In this document: in pieces, positions 1 through 8,530 of the stretch
Position numbering within the stretch: the first letter of the stretch is position 1
Layout of the letters: every line of letters begins with the position of its first letter
Assembly (NCBI RefSeq): GCF_001907195.1
Contig: NZ_LVWA01000009.1
Location: 186,001-250,000, forward strand
Length of the DNA: 64,000 nt
Reading direction: 5' to 3'
Origin: Pontibacter flavimaris
Lineage (GTDB): Bacteria; Bacteroidota; Bacteroidia; Cytophagales; Hymenobacteraceae
Program-made: the position numbers and the translations under genes
The notes under the pieces: model-generated
Databases searched by the model: none
Seen by the model: only the letters and a program-made list of their open reading frames with translations
Told to the model about the DNA's origin: nothing

Positions 1-202
1 CGCTGGCATTGATGAGCAGCTCGTTGATCTTGTCGGCTGCCTCCTCATACACTTCCTCCAGCGTTACCTCCTCCAGCAACTCATACTTCAGAATATCATA
101 CAACTCGGCATCGCGGCGGGCGGCACGAAGTATAATGGCTTCCTTTTCTTTATCGCTCAGTTGCTTGACGGCCTGGCGAAAGGCGGGTGATACGGCTGGC
201 AT
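1..202 (-). CDS. Hypothetical protein, N-terminal part only (runs off the window)
   Basis: On the minus strand an open frame starts at the ATG at 202-200 and stays open to the window edge, giving about 67 residues. The protein begins MPAVSPAFRQAVKQLSDKEK and continues as a charged, helical, Glu/Arg-rich segment. No signal peptide or membrane segment is visible and I do not recognise the family. A Bacteroidota -7 element (TACCTTTG on the minus strand, 238-231) lies about 29 nt upstream of the start, which supports both the start and the strand. The plus-strand frame over the same bases has no comparable support. Function unknown. Confidence 0.6.
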   Translation of the reverse strand, partial: MPAVSPAFRQAVKQLSDKEKEAIILRAARRDAELYDILKYELLEEVTLEEVYEEAADKINELLINAS

Positions 203-230
203 AGGGTAAAGGTAAAGTATAAATCTGCTG

Positions 231-238
231 CAAAGGTA
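231..238 (-). promoter_or_regulatory. Predicted -7 promoter element (TAnnTTTG) of the first gene
   Basis: The minus strand reads TACCTTTGCAG here, matching the Bacteroidota -7 consensus TAnnTTTG. The expected start of transcription leaves a leader of roughly 20-25 nt before the ATG at 202. No convincing -33 TTTG was found. The same TACCTTTGCA string precedes rpsF (60811-60818) and the hypothetical gene ending at 23220. Confidence 0.45.
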
Positions 239-480
239 CGCAATTCAGGGGTTTAGGGGAAAGTATACTTCCTGCCACGCATTAGCACTAAACGCCCTCG
301 TCCCGATTGCTTTCGGGATGTGCGGTATAGCGCGGCCTCTGGCCGTTTTAAGTATAAGTATAAGTGGCGGGACGCCATCAGATAGCGCACACTCGCTGGA
401 GGCGAGCGAGGGCACCGGTACTTTTAAAGTCTTTTGTCCTTTGTCTAAAGGTCTATTATCTGGAAATCCTTTGTCCTAAG
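239..480. other. Non-coding spacer with short palindromes and motif copies
   Basis: No credible gene lies between the first promoter and the terminator at 481. The stretch holds several AAGTATA/TATACTT copies (for example the palindrome AAGTATACTT near 262 and a doubled copy near 353) and a small CCCGATTGCTTTCGGG hairpin near 301-316. The long plus-strand open frame starting at 364 is the antisense shadow of the peptidase gene. Confidence 0.6.
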
Positions 481-529
481 TATAAAATGAGAACGGCGCC
501 GATATGCTCAGAGCCGTTCTCATTTTATA
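481..529 (-). terminator. Rho-independent terminator of the DPP IV-type peptidase gene
   Basis: A perfect 17-bp stem pairs 481-497 with 513-529 (arms TATAAAATGAGAACGGC and its complement) around a 15-nt loop. It sits immediately beyond the stop of the minus-strand gene at 532. The A/T ends of the arms supply the U-rich tail. Confidence 0.75.
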
Positions 530-531
530 CT

Positions 532-2697
532 TTAGAGGTTATCGTCAAAGTACTGCGTCACCTTGCGCATCAGGTGCACACGGTCCTTGCCCCGCACGTT
601 GTGCGGGTGGCCCGGGTACACGAAGTAGTCGAGCAGGATGCCCTCGTCTACAGCCTTTTTAAGGAAGGACAGGCTGTGCTGCCACACCACCACGTCGTCC
701 ACCGTGCCGTGGATCATGAGCAGCTTGCCCTGCAGGTTTTTTACGTGGTTGAGCAGGTTGGCATCTTCGTAGCCTTTCGGGTTCTGCTCCGGCGAGTCCA
801 TGTAGCGCTCAGTGTACATCACCTCGTAATATTTCCAGTCGATGACCGGGCCGCCGGCCACACCCACCTTGAACACGCCCGGGTGGCGTGTCATGAGCGA
901 GGTGGTCATAAAGCCGCCGTAGCTCCAGCCATGCACGCCCAGGCGCGCGCCATCCACATAAGGCAGCGATTTGAGGTACTCCACGCCACGCAGCTGGTCC
1001 TGCATCTCCACAATGCCCAACTGGCGGAAGGTGGCCTGTTCAAAGGCCAGGCCCCTGTCGCCGGAGCCGCGCGAGTCGAGGGTGAAGACGATGTAGCCTT
1101 TCTGCGCCATCAGGTGCATCCAAAGGTTGGCGCCACCCAGCCAGCTGTTGGTCACCAGCTGCACGTGCGGACCGCCGTACACATACACCACCACCGGGTA
1201 TTTCTTGCTCTTGTCCATGTTCGGGGGCGTGATCATGCGGGCGTACAGTTCGGTGCCGTCCTCGGCCTTAATCGGGAAAATAGTAGTCTCGCCCAGCTTG
1301 TAAGCGGTAAGCGGGTTGGTGGCCGTCAGCAGCGTTTGCTCTACTTTGCCATGCGTATTCAGGATCTGAATCTTGCGCGGTACTTCCTGGCTGCTGTAGT
1401 TGTCGATGATATACCTGGCGTCGGGGCTGAGCTGGGCGCTGTGCACGCCGCTGCCCTGCGACAGGCGGCGGCTTTTGCCGTTGCGCAGGCTCACCGCGTA
1501 GATATGGCGCTCCAGTGGGCTTTCGGCCGTTGAAGTATAGTATAGCTCATCGCCCTTCTTGCTGAAACCGTGGATGTTGGTTACCATCCAATCGCCCTTG
1601 GTAAGTTGGCGCAGCTGCTTTCCGCTGGTGTTGTACAAGTATAAATGGTCGAAACCGGTGCGCTCGCTCACCCGCACAAACTGGTCGGGTTTGCCTGGTA
1701 CAAAGTATAAGCCGTGCTCCGGCTCCACATACTTCTCGTGTTTCTCCTCCAGCAGCGTTTTCTCAAATGCGCCGGTCTGGGCGTTGTAGCGGTTGAGCTT
1801 CAGGTGGTTTTGGTTGCGGTTGAGCACAGCGATGTAAATGTGCTTCTCGTCGGGGCTCCAGGTGATGTTGGTCAGGTACTGCTCGGCCGGCTCGCCGGTC
1901 TGTAGGTAAATGGTTTTGCCGGACGCCACATCGTACACCCCCACCGTCACGTGGTGGCTCTTGCCGCCCGCCATGGGATATTTGATATTGTTGAGCTGCG
2001 CCGGCAGCGGGGCCACATCCACCAGCGGGTAATCGGTTACCATACTTTGGTCCATGCGGTAAAAGGCCAGCTTGCTACCCGCCGGCGACCAGAAGGTGCC
2101 TTTGCTGATACCAAACTCAGAGCGGTGCGCCGCCTGTCCGTTCACAATGCCTGCGTTCTCCTCTTTGGTTATCGCCATATCCTCCTTGCCCGGTGCCGAC
2201 AAGTATAAATTATTGCCTTTGGTGTAAGCCAGGCGCTGCATGGTCGGGTCCAGCTCTTTGTTCTCGGCCTCTTTGGCATAAGTAATGGTGACGCGCGCCT
2301 TGCCGGATTTGAGGTCATAGCCGATGATTCGGTTCTGCACGTCCATCAAAAAGTTGCTGCCATCGCGCCAGTACAGTGTCGGGAAGCTGTTGAGCTTGTC
2401 TACGCCTACGGCCATTACGGCGGCGTTCAGCTGCTCCAGCGTCAGGATGTCCTGCTGTTTGGTGGAGGTGGCGTTGCCGCGCACGAGCGCCTGGTTGCCG
2501 TTGCCTGCCTTGATGTAGGTGAAGTCGCTGGTGTTGGCCACCCAGCCAAGCTGGCGCAGGTTCTGGGGCTGCAGGGCCGGGTTGATCACGGCGTCCTCCA
2601 TGGTCAGCACCTTGTCCTGGGCCTGTAGCGGCACGGTGGCTACCACAAGCAGCAGGAGCAGGCACAGCCGCTTTTGCAAGTATGAAATAAGCATCAT
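532..2697 (-). CDS. Secreted S9 family peptidase, dipeptidyl peptidase IV type
   Basis: The 721-residue protein has the DPP IV layout: an N-terminal signal peptide (hydrophobic LLLLLVVATVPLQAQ ending near residue 27), a beta-propeller region (about 45-480) with repeated WSPDEKHIY-like blades, and a C-terminal alpha/beta hydrolase. The nucleophile elbow GWSYGG places Ser at about 592. The acid is in HGTVDD (Asp 667/668) and the His in PGHPHN (697/699). The family removes X-Pro or X-Ala dipeptides from peptide N-termini; periplasmic or outer-surface location follows from the signal peptide. Two adjacent ATG codons (2697, 2694) are possible starts. It appears monocistronic, with its own terminator at 481-529. 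Substrate preference cannot be read from sequence alone. Confidence 0.92.
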   Translation of the reverse strand: MMLISYLQKRLCLLLLLVVATVPLQAQDKVLTMEDAVINPALQPQNLRQLGWVANTSDFTYIKAGNGNQALVRGNATSTKQQDILTLEQLNAAVMAVGVDKLNSFPTLYWRDGSNFLMDVQNRIIGYDLKSGKARVTITYAKEAENKELDPTMQRLAYTKGNNLYLSAPGKEDMAITKEENAGIVNGQAAHRSEFGISKGTFWSPAGSKLAFYRMDQSMVTDYPLVDVAPLPAQLNNIKYPMAGGKSHHVTVGVYDVASGKTIYLQTGEPAEQYLTNITWSPDEKHIYIAVLNRNQNHLKLNRYNAQTGAFEKTLLEEKHEKYVEPEHGLYFVPGKPDQFVRVSERTGFDHLYLYNTSGKQLRQLTKGDWMVTNIHGFSKKGDELYYTSTAESPLERHIYAVSLRNGKSRRLSQGSGVHSAQLSPDARYIIDNYSSQEVPRKIQILNTHGKVEQTLLTATNPLTAYKLGETTIFPIKAEDGTELYARMITPPNMDKSKKYPVVVYVYGGPHVQLVTNSWLGGANLWMHLMAQKGYIVFTLDSRGSGDRGLAFEQATFRQLGIVEMQDQLRGVEYLKSLPYVDGARLGVHGWSYGGFMTTSLMTRHPGVFKVGVAGGPVIDWKYYEVMYTERYMDSPEQNPKGYEDANLLNHVKNLQGKLLMIHGTVDDVVVWQHSLSFLKKAVDEGILLDYFVYPGHPHNVRGKDRVHLMRKVTQYFDDNL

Positions 2698-2913
2698 CTA
2701 TAAGTATAAACTATGTAAAAATGAGGATGCAAGAAACACTTAATCTGCCTTTTTTACAAAAAACGAACGCCCGTAGCTGCCAAAGTATAACCGCAAAACG
2801 GGAATCATACCAGGCTCCCGTTTGTTAAAAACCATAGCCCCGGCAAGTATAAAACATCCTTTAACATGGTGTTATACTTAGGCGCCGAACTTCTTTTAAT
2901 GGGTAGAATTTAG

Positions 2914-2921
2914 TAATTTTG
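2914..2921 (+). promoter_or_regulatory. Predicted -7 element of clpS, four bases from the ATG
   Basis: TAATTTTG matches the TAnnTTTG consensus and is followed by CAGT and then the clpS ATG at 2926. Initiation 5-7 nt downstream would fall at or just inside the start codon, so the transcript would be leaderless or nearly so. The -33 region is not convincing. Confidence 0.4.
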
Positions 2922-2925
2922 CAGT

Positions 2926-3213
2926 ATGAATTGGGATACAGATATTTTTCATAAAGAGGAATTTGACGTCGCGGTGCTCGAGGAGACCACCGACCTGCGC
3001 AACCTGGTGGTCTACAACGACGACGTGAACACGTTCGATCATGTCATCGACACGCTCATCAAAGTATGCGGCCACACAGCAGAGCAGGCGGAGCAGTGCA
3101 CCATGCTGATCCACTACAAGGGCAAGTGCACCGTAAAAGTAGGTTCGTTTGAAGAGCTGAAGGGCATGTGCACCGCCCTGCACGACAAGGACCTTTCGGC
3201 GGACATAGAGTAG
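2926..3213 (+). CDS. clpS: ATP-dependent Clp protease adaptor ClpS
   Basis: The 95-residue protein has the ClpS core: LVVYNDDVNTFDHVI at residues 27-41, HTAEQAEQ at about 50-57, then LIHYKGKCTVKVG. The family binds the ClpA/ClpC N-domain and delivers N-degron substrates with bulky N-terminal residues to ClpP. Asn31, Asp32 and His63 correspond to the residues that hold the substrate alpha-amino group in characterised ClpS. The short, charged N-terminal tail is typical. recR follows after an 18-nt gap on the same strand, so the two are probably co-transcribed. No ClpA or ClpC gene is in the window. Confidence 0.93.
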   Translation: MNWDTDIFHKEEFDVAVLEETTDLRNLVVYNDDVNTFDHVIDTLIKVCGHTAEQAEQCTMLIHYKGKCTVKVGSFEELKGMCTALHDKDLSADIE

Positions 3214-3231
3214 AGGAGGAGCTACGTTTAG

Positions 3232-3840
3232 ATGAATTTTCCTTCTAAGTTAATTGAGAACGCCGTAGAGGAGCTGGCCAAGCTGCCCGGTGTAGGCCGC
3301 AAAACGGCACTCCGCCTGGCCCTGCACCTGCTCAAGCATGAGTCGGAGGACACGCTCTCGCTGGCCGAGGCGCTCGTGAAAATGCGCACCGAGGTGAAGC
3401 ACTGCAAGGAGTGCCACAACATCTCCGATACCGAGGTTTGCTCGATCTGCGCCAACCCGCTCCGCGACCGCAGCCTGCTGTGCGTGGTCAGCGACATCCG
3501 CGATGTGATTGCCATTGAGAACACCTCCCAATATAAAGGACTGTACCACGTGCTGGGCGGCGTCATCTCCCCCATCGAGGGCATTGGTCCCTCAGACCTG
3601 TACATCGACTCGCTGCTGGAGCGCCTGCCTGCCTCCGAAGTGAGGGAGATTCTGCTGGCCATCAGCCCCACCATGGAAGGCGACACCACGGCCTTTTACC
3701 TCACCCGCAAGCTCCGCGACTTCGACCTGCGCATTACCACCATTGCCCGTGGGGTGCCGGTGGGCGGTGAACTGGAGTATACCGACGAGATTACGCTTGG
3801 CAGAAGTATAGTGGAGCGTACGGCTTACGGCAAAGTATAA
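3232..3840 (+). CDS. recR: Recombination mediator protein RecR
   Basis: At 202 residues this is the usual RecR length. It has the helix-hairpin-helix LAKLPGVGRKTA (16-27), a C4 zinc finger (Cys58, Cys61, Cys70, Cys73) and a TOPRIM domain (about 81-175) including VLGGVISPIEGIGP. RecR acts with RecO, and RecF where present, to load RecA on SSB-coated single-stranded DNA in gap repair. The ATG at 3232 follows clpS closely and is followed by a strong terminator at 3861. One AGT-ATA Ser-Ile pair near the C-terminus is a copy of the over-represented AAGTATA word. Confidence 0.96.
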   Translation: MNFPSKLIENAVEELAKLPGVGRKTALRLALHLLKHESEDTLSLAEALVKMRTEVKHCKECHNISDTEVCSICANPLRDRSLLCVVSDIRDVIAIENTSQYKGLYHVLGGVISPIEGIGPSDLYIDSLLERLPASEVREILLAISPTMEGDTTAFYLTRKLRDFDLRITTIARGVPVGGELEYTDEITLGRSIVERTAYGKV

Positions 3841-3860
3841 AAAGTATCCAACTTACAGGA

Positions 3861-3891
3861 AAGGCTGCAGAAACCCTCTGCAGCCTTTTTT
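3861..3891 (+). terminator. Terminator after clpS-recR
   Basis: The stem GGCTGCAGA (3863-3871) pairs with TCTGCAGCC (3877-3885) around AACCC and is followed by a run of six T. It lies 20 nt beyond the recR stop. Confidence 0.85.
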
Positions 3892-4054
3892 GTGTTCTTT
3901 CATGTGTTTCTCCGCATCCTTAAATTAACATATACATATTTTATAATTAGTTTTTTAGCCGGATATTTTATTTATAAATAATGTTTGATTGGAACCTAAT
4001 GTAAGGTAAATAAGTATGTATAGGACGTAATCTATAGTATAGCCATTGGTGCCT

Positions 4055-6145
4055 ATGAAAGCATCACCTTTACCTGTTTTAAGAGCCGGATTCAGGTATC
4101 CGCTGCTTTTGCCTGTTGTTTTGTTTCTGATCCTTGGTTTCTGCACATTCTCTGCCCGTGCTGGCGTAGCAGGAGTGATGCCGCGTGCCCTGGAGGTTAC
4201 CCCCTGCTCGACAGCTGTAAAGCCAAAGATCACACTGAACGGCCCTCCCACAATTTGCGCCGGGGGTAGCGTGCTGCTCACGGCAAGCGCAGGCAAGAGC
4301 TACAAGTGGAGCAACGGCGCCACCTCCAGGTCCATCACCGTTACCCAAACGGGGGCTTATTTTGTGGAAGTGGTAGATGAGAATGACTGCCTCGGAAAAT
4401 CAGACACGCTGGAGGTAGTGGTGTCTGCCAGGCTGAAAGCACCCAAAATTGAGTACACCGAACCGCTGGTGGTCTGCGCGAAAGGAAGTATAGCCATGCG
4501 GGTGGAGGAGCAGGAAGGGGCGGCCTACATCTGGAAAAAGGACGGGGTGCTAGTGTATGATAAATCGAATGAGTTTACGGCGACAGAGGCTGGCGTGTAT
4601 ACCGTGGAGCTTTCCAACTTCTGCGGCTACGTGCGCAGCTCCAATAAGGTAGAGTTCGTGATCCAGCAGCCCCTGCCTGCCTTTGGAGTGCAGGCTGCCG
4701 GCAAGCTCGTGTTCTGCAGGGGAGGCAGTGTAAAGCTGTCGGTGCCGGAGGTAAAAAACGTGACCTACGCCTGGTTCCGGGATGGCAAAGCCATTAGCGG
4801 CGGCGACAGCCATACGCTGCAGGCGACCGAGGCCGGCACTTATACCGCCGAGATCACCAGCCAGTGCGGCACTTTCCGGAGCAGCAACAGCCTGCAGGTG
4901 GAGTTGCTTGGCTTGCCCGAGGCTCCCGCTGCCGAGAAGGTGGTGGGCTGCACCAAATCCTCCCTTACCTTGAGTGCCTCCGGCGGCAAGAACGGCATGT
5001 ACCGGTGGTATACTTCCGCGAAGGGCGGCGTGGCCATCGCAGGCGCTAACGGACCTTCCTTCACCACACCTCTGCTCTCCAGTTCCACGACCTACTATGT
5101 CGCCGTTACCAACGGGCAGTGCGAAAGCGAGCGCGTGCCGGTGGAGGCCATCATCAACACAAAGCCTGAGGTGGCCGCCATAGAGGCCAAAGGGCCGCTG
5201 GAGTTTTGCCAGGGAGGTGCCGTGGAAATATCCGGTGTGACTGCCTATAAAGGCGTAACCTACGTGTGGCTGCGCGATGGGAAGGAAGTAGAAAGCGGCT
5301 CCTCTACTCTGCAGGCAACTACAAAAGGTGTGTATACATTGAAACTTGAGAATGAGTGCGGCTCCACCGTGTCCTCCAATAGTATAAAAGTAACGGTATG
5401 GCCTGCACCTGAAACCCCGGTGGCGCACGATGGCGTGTCCTGCGGGCCTGGCAAGGTGCTGCTCTCGGCCATAGGCGGCGCCAACGGGGAGTTTCGCTGG
5501 TATGAAGACACCCATTCTGCCACAGCCATAGCGGGAGCCACCGCAGCCGAGTTCGAAACGCCTTCGCTGCAAAAGTCACGGACTTACTACGTGTCGGTGG
5601 TGCGGAACGGCTGCGAAACAGAGCGGGTGCCGGTACAAGCGTTCGTGTACCCACGGCCGGTGGCCTCGGCCAGTGTGCAGGATTTGGAGATTGAAGCCGG
5701 CGATAGCACCCGCCTGCTGGGCAGCGGCGGCGCGAGCTTTACCTGGAGCCCCGCCGCGGGATTGGATGATCCCGCCAGTGCCACCCCAGTCGCCAAGCCC
5801 GACAAGACCACCCGCTATACCTTAACCGTACGCAACGAGGAAGGCTGCGAAGATACCACAAGCGTGGTGGTGAACGTGCGGCAGCTGCTCGAGATTCCCA
5901 ATGCGTTCTCGCCCAACGGGGATGGAGTGAACGATACCTGGGAGATCCGCAATATTGAGTTTTACCCGCAGGCCAAAATAGAGGTCTACAACCGCTGGGG
6001 GAGCCTGGTCTACGAGCGCTCCGACTACCGAAACGAGTGGACGGGCACCTACAGGGGCGCCGCCCTGCCCGTCAGCACCTACTTCTACGTGGTGACCGTT
6101 CCGGGCAAGGCCAAATTTACCGGCTACCTCAACATCGTGAACTAA
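4055..6145 (+). CDS. T9SS type B cargo protein with Ig-like domains
   Basis: The protein has 696 residues from the ATG at 4055; an upstream in-frame TTG at 4046 is less likely. A signal peptide (LLLPVVLFLILGFCTFSARA) is followed by about six Ig-like/PKD-like beta domains, each with paired Cys and motifs such as YKWSNGATS, YIWKKDGVLV and FRWYEDT. The C-terminal ~85 residues, from about 614 (IPNAFSPNGDGVNDTWEIRN), form the gliding-motility-type CHU_C domain, the type B sorting signal for the type IX secretion system. Export to the outer surface is therefore expected. The domain build suggests an adhesin, but no ligand can be named. A PorP/SprF gene starts 18 nt downstream, as in known SprB-SprF pairs. 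Confidence 0.88.
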   Translation: MKASPLPVLRAGFRYPLLLPVVLFLILGFCTFSARAGVAGVMPRALEVTPCSTAVKPKITLNGPPTICAGGSVLLTASAGKSYKWSNGATSRSITVTQTGAYFVEVVDENDCLGKSDTLEVVVSARLKAPKIEYTEPLVVCAKGSIAMRVEEQEGAAYIWKKDGVLVYDKSNEFTATEAGVYTVELSNFCGYVRSSNKVEFVIQQPLPAFGVQAAGKLVFCRGGSVKLSVPEVKNVTYAWFRDGKAISGGDSHTLQATEAGTYTAEITSQCGTFRSSNSLQVELLGLPEAPAAEKVVGCTKSSLTLSASGGKNGMYRWYTSAKGGVAIAGANGPSFTTPLLSSSTTYYVAVTNGQCESERVPVEAIINTKPEVAAIEAKGPLEFCQGGAVEISGVTAYKGVTYVWLRDGKEVESGSSTLQATTKGVYTLKLENECGSTVSSNSIKVTVWPAPETPVAHDGVSCGPGKVLLSAIGGANGEFRWYEDTHSATAIAGATAAEFETPSLQKSRTYYVSVVRNGCETERVPVQAFVYPRPVASASVQDLEIEAGDSTRLLGSGGASFTWSPAAGLDDPASATPVAKPDKTTRYTLTVRNEEGCEDTTSVVVNVRQLLEIPNAFSPNGDGVNDTWEIRNIEFYPQAKIEVYNRWGSLVYERSDYRNEWTGTYRGAALPVSTYFYVVTVPGKAKFTGYLNIVN

Positions 6146-6163
6146 GAGTTTATTCTCCTGCCT

Positions 6164-7165
6164 ATGAAACGACTTCTACCGCTTCTCCTTTTTTGCCTCT
6201 TGCCTTTTCTGCTGCTGGCGCAGCAGAAGCCGCAGTACAGCCAGTACACGATCAATAACTACCTGCTGAACCCTGCCATTGCGGGCATAGAGGAGTATGC
6301 CGATGTGAAGGTGGGCAGCCGTTCGGCCATGTCCGGGGTGGAGGGGGAGCCTACCACCTATTACCTCAGTGCCCACGCGCCGATCGGCTATACTTCCAGG
6401 GGAGGACGGAAAGGCTCGGGCCGCCGGGCCCCCTCGTTTGGAGGCAAGAACAACGGCGGGCGCATCAGCGAACAGTTCAGGGCACACCATGGCATTGGCA
6501 TACTGGCCGTGCACGACAAGTTGGGCGCTTTCCATCGCACGGAGGCAAGTATGGCGTATGCCTATCATCTGGCTCTTTCCCGGGATGTGCGGCTCTCCGG
6601 AGGCATAGGCGCCGGCCTGATACAGCAGCGGCAGCGCGCCGATGAGCTTCACTTCGCCAACCCAGGAGATGCGGCAAAAGCAGACTGGAACATGGTAAAG
6701 CCGAACCTCTCGGCGGGGCTGTGGCTCTACGGCAGCAACTTCTACATCGGCACCTCAGGGGCGCAGCTGCTGGGCAACTCGGTTAACTTTGATAACGCTG
6801 TAGACGACCGCAACCTGCTGTACGAGCACTATTTCCTGACCGGGGCTTACCGCTTTAGCGTGACGGAGGAGATCAGCCTGGTGCCATCCATTATGCTGAT
6901 GTGGCTGCAACCCTTGCCCGGAGCCGTAGACTTTAACCTGCGCGCCGTGTACCAGGACCGGCTGTGGGTGGGTGGCTCCTACCGGCAGAACGGGAACTAC
7001 GCGGTGCTGGCGGGGGTTACCATCAACCACATTTTTGACCTGGGTTATGCTTACGACAGGGGCGTGCCTGCCAACTTCGGTATGGGCAATGGTAACCATG
7101 AGGTCGTGCTAGGTATGCGCATTTTCAACAAGGCCAGGGTGCTTTGTCCGCAGAATTTGTGGTGA
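6164..7165 (+). CDS. PorP/SprF family type IX secretion membrane protein
   Basis: The protein has 333 residues, with a signal peptide ending near AQQ (residue 20) and then the family opening QKPQYSQYTINNYLLNPAIAG. The rest is a beta-rich outer-membrane fold ending with a short strand. In Flavobacterium, SprF is needed for surface delivery of the SprB adhesin encoded next to it, and PorP-like proteins hold type B cargo at the surface. Its position 18 nt after a type B cargo gene argues that it serves that protein. A second copy (34162-35106) follows the giant adhesin in the same arrangement. Confidence 0.9.
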   Translation: MKRLLPLLLFCLLPFLLLAQQKPQYSQYTINNYLLNPAIAGIEEYADVKVGSRSAMSGVEGEPTTYYLSAHAPIGYTSRGGRKGSGRRAPSFGGKNNGGRISEQFRAHHGIGILAVHDKLGAFHRTEASMAYAYHLALSRDVRLSGGIGAGLIQQRQRADELHFANPGDAAKADWNMVKPNLSAGLWLYGSNFYIGTSGAQLLGNSVNFDNAVDDRNLLYEHYFLTGAYRFSVTEEISLVPSIMLMWLQPLPGAVDFNLRAVYQDRLWVGGSYRQNGNYAVLAGVTINHIFDLGYAYDRGVPANFGMGNGNHEVVLGMRIFNKARVLCPQNLW

Positions 7166-7315
7166 TGTCCTAACACCGCTCATACTACGCAAACGCTTGT
7201 TTTTTATACTTTATACATCCCTTTCATCATCTGAGAATCATTCAGGTTGATATTCCCTTCTGTTACTGGAAAGTCTGTTGCTTTATGAGTAAATTGCCTG
7301 CTTAACTCGAAGCAT

Positions 7316-8530
7316 ATGCAAGAAACAGCAGAAGCGAAAGCCGTCCTTTCTGATAGAATAATGTCCCTGGCTGAGTCTCAGACCATCGCCATGGCCAAAA
7401 AAGCCCGCGAGCTGGCCTCCAAGGGTTACGATGTGATCAACCTGAGCTTTGGAGAGCCCGATTTCCAGACGCCCCAGTACATAAAAGACGCCGCCAAGCA
7501 GGCCATTGATGATGGGTTTACCTTCTACACCCCGGTGCCCGGCTACCTGGAGCTGCGCGAGGAAATCTCCAAAAAGTTTAAGCGCGACAACAACCTGGAC
7601 TATGCCCCGGACCAGATCGTGGTATCCACGGGAGCCAAGCAAAGTATAGCCAACGCGGTGCTGTGCCTGGTAAATCCGGGCGATGAGGTGGTGATCTTCT
7701 CGCCGTACTGGGTGTCTTACGAGGAGATCGTGAAACTGGCGGAGGGAGTGCCGGTGCCGGTAATGGGCCGCCTCGAGAACGACTACAAGGTTACTGCCGA
7801 GCAACTGGAGAAGGCCATCACGAGCAACACCAAGCTGGTGATGTACTCCTCGCCGTGCAACCCTACCGGCGCCGTGTTCGAAGAGGAGGAGCTTCGGGCC
7901 ATTGCCCGCGTGCTGGAGAAGTATCCGCAGGTGCACGTCATTGCCGATGAGATCTACGAGTACATCAACTTTGGCGGCAAACACTTCAGTATGGCCCGCA
8001 TCGAGTCTATCCGCGACCGCGTGGTGACGGTGAACGGCTTCTCAAAAGGCTACGCCATGACAGGCTGGCGCGTTGGCTACCTGGCCGCCACCCGCGAGAT
8101 TGCCTCTGCCTGCGATAAGATGCAGAGCCAGATCACCTCCGGCACCTGCTCCATCGCCCAGAAAGCCGCCGCTGCTGCCCTGAAAGGCGGCAACGCCAGC
8201 GCCCTGGAGATGGCTGAGGCCTACCGCCGCCGCCGCGACCTGGTGCTGGACCTGATGAACGGCATCCCCGGGTTTAAGACCTATTTGCCAAACGGCGCCT
8301 TTTACATCTTCCCGGACGTCAGCGCATACTTTGGCAAGCGGTTCGAGGATAAGGTGATGGAAAATGCCGAAGACCTGAGCATGTTTATACTTAGCGATGC
8401 GCATGTGGCCGTGGTAAGCGGCGAGGCATTCGGGGCGCCGCAGTGCATCCGCTTCTCTTTCGCCGCCTCCGACGAGAAACTGACGGAGGCGATGCGCCGC
8501 ATCAAGGACAGCCTCGCAAAACTGCAGTAA
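7316..8530 (+). CDS. Pyridoxal-phosphate aminotransferase, class I (aspartate aminotransferase-like)
   Basis: The 404-residue protein has fold type I aminotransferase motifs in order: INLSFGEPDF (41-50), the STGAKQS cofactor loop (104-110), SSPCNPTG with Asn182, DEIYE with Asp211, the Schiff-base lysine Lys244 in NGFSKGYAMTGWRVGY, and a C-terminal substrate Arg in CIRFSFA. This matches the gamma subgroup of aspartate aminotransferases, which transfer an amino group between aspartate and 2-oxoglutarate in the cytoplasm. Prephenate or other substrates are possible in this subgroup. Its stop codon overlaps the next gene's start (TAATG), so the two are probably translationally coupled. It carries one AGT-ATA copy of the repeated genomic word (7631-7660 region). 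Confidence 0.92.
   Translation: MQETAEAKAVLSDRIMSLAESQTIAMAKKARELASKGYDVINLSFGEPDFQTPQYIKDAAKQAIDDGFTFYTPVPGYLELREEISKKFKRDNNLDYAPDQIVVSTGAKQSIANAVLCLVNPGDEVVIFSPYWVSYEEIVKLAEGVPVPVMGRLENDYKVTAEQLEKAITSNTKLVMYSSPCNPTGAVFEEEELRAIARVLEKYPQVHVIADEIYEYINFGGKHFSMARIESIRDRVVTVNGFSKGYAMTGWRVGYLAATREIASACDKMQSQITSGTCSIAQKAAAAALKGGNASALEMAEAYRRRRDLVLDLMNGIPGFKTYLPNGAFYIFPDVSAYFGKRFEDKVMENAEDLSMFILSDAHVAVVSGEAFGAPQCIRFSFAASDEKLTEAMRRIKDSLAKLQ

Noticed and set aside
364..1533. 389-residue plus-strand open frame
   Set aside because: It is antisense to the DPP IV-type peptidase, is rich in His/Val/Ala as expected from a reversed G+C-rich gene, and has no recognisable domain.
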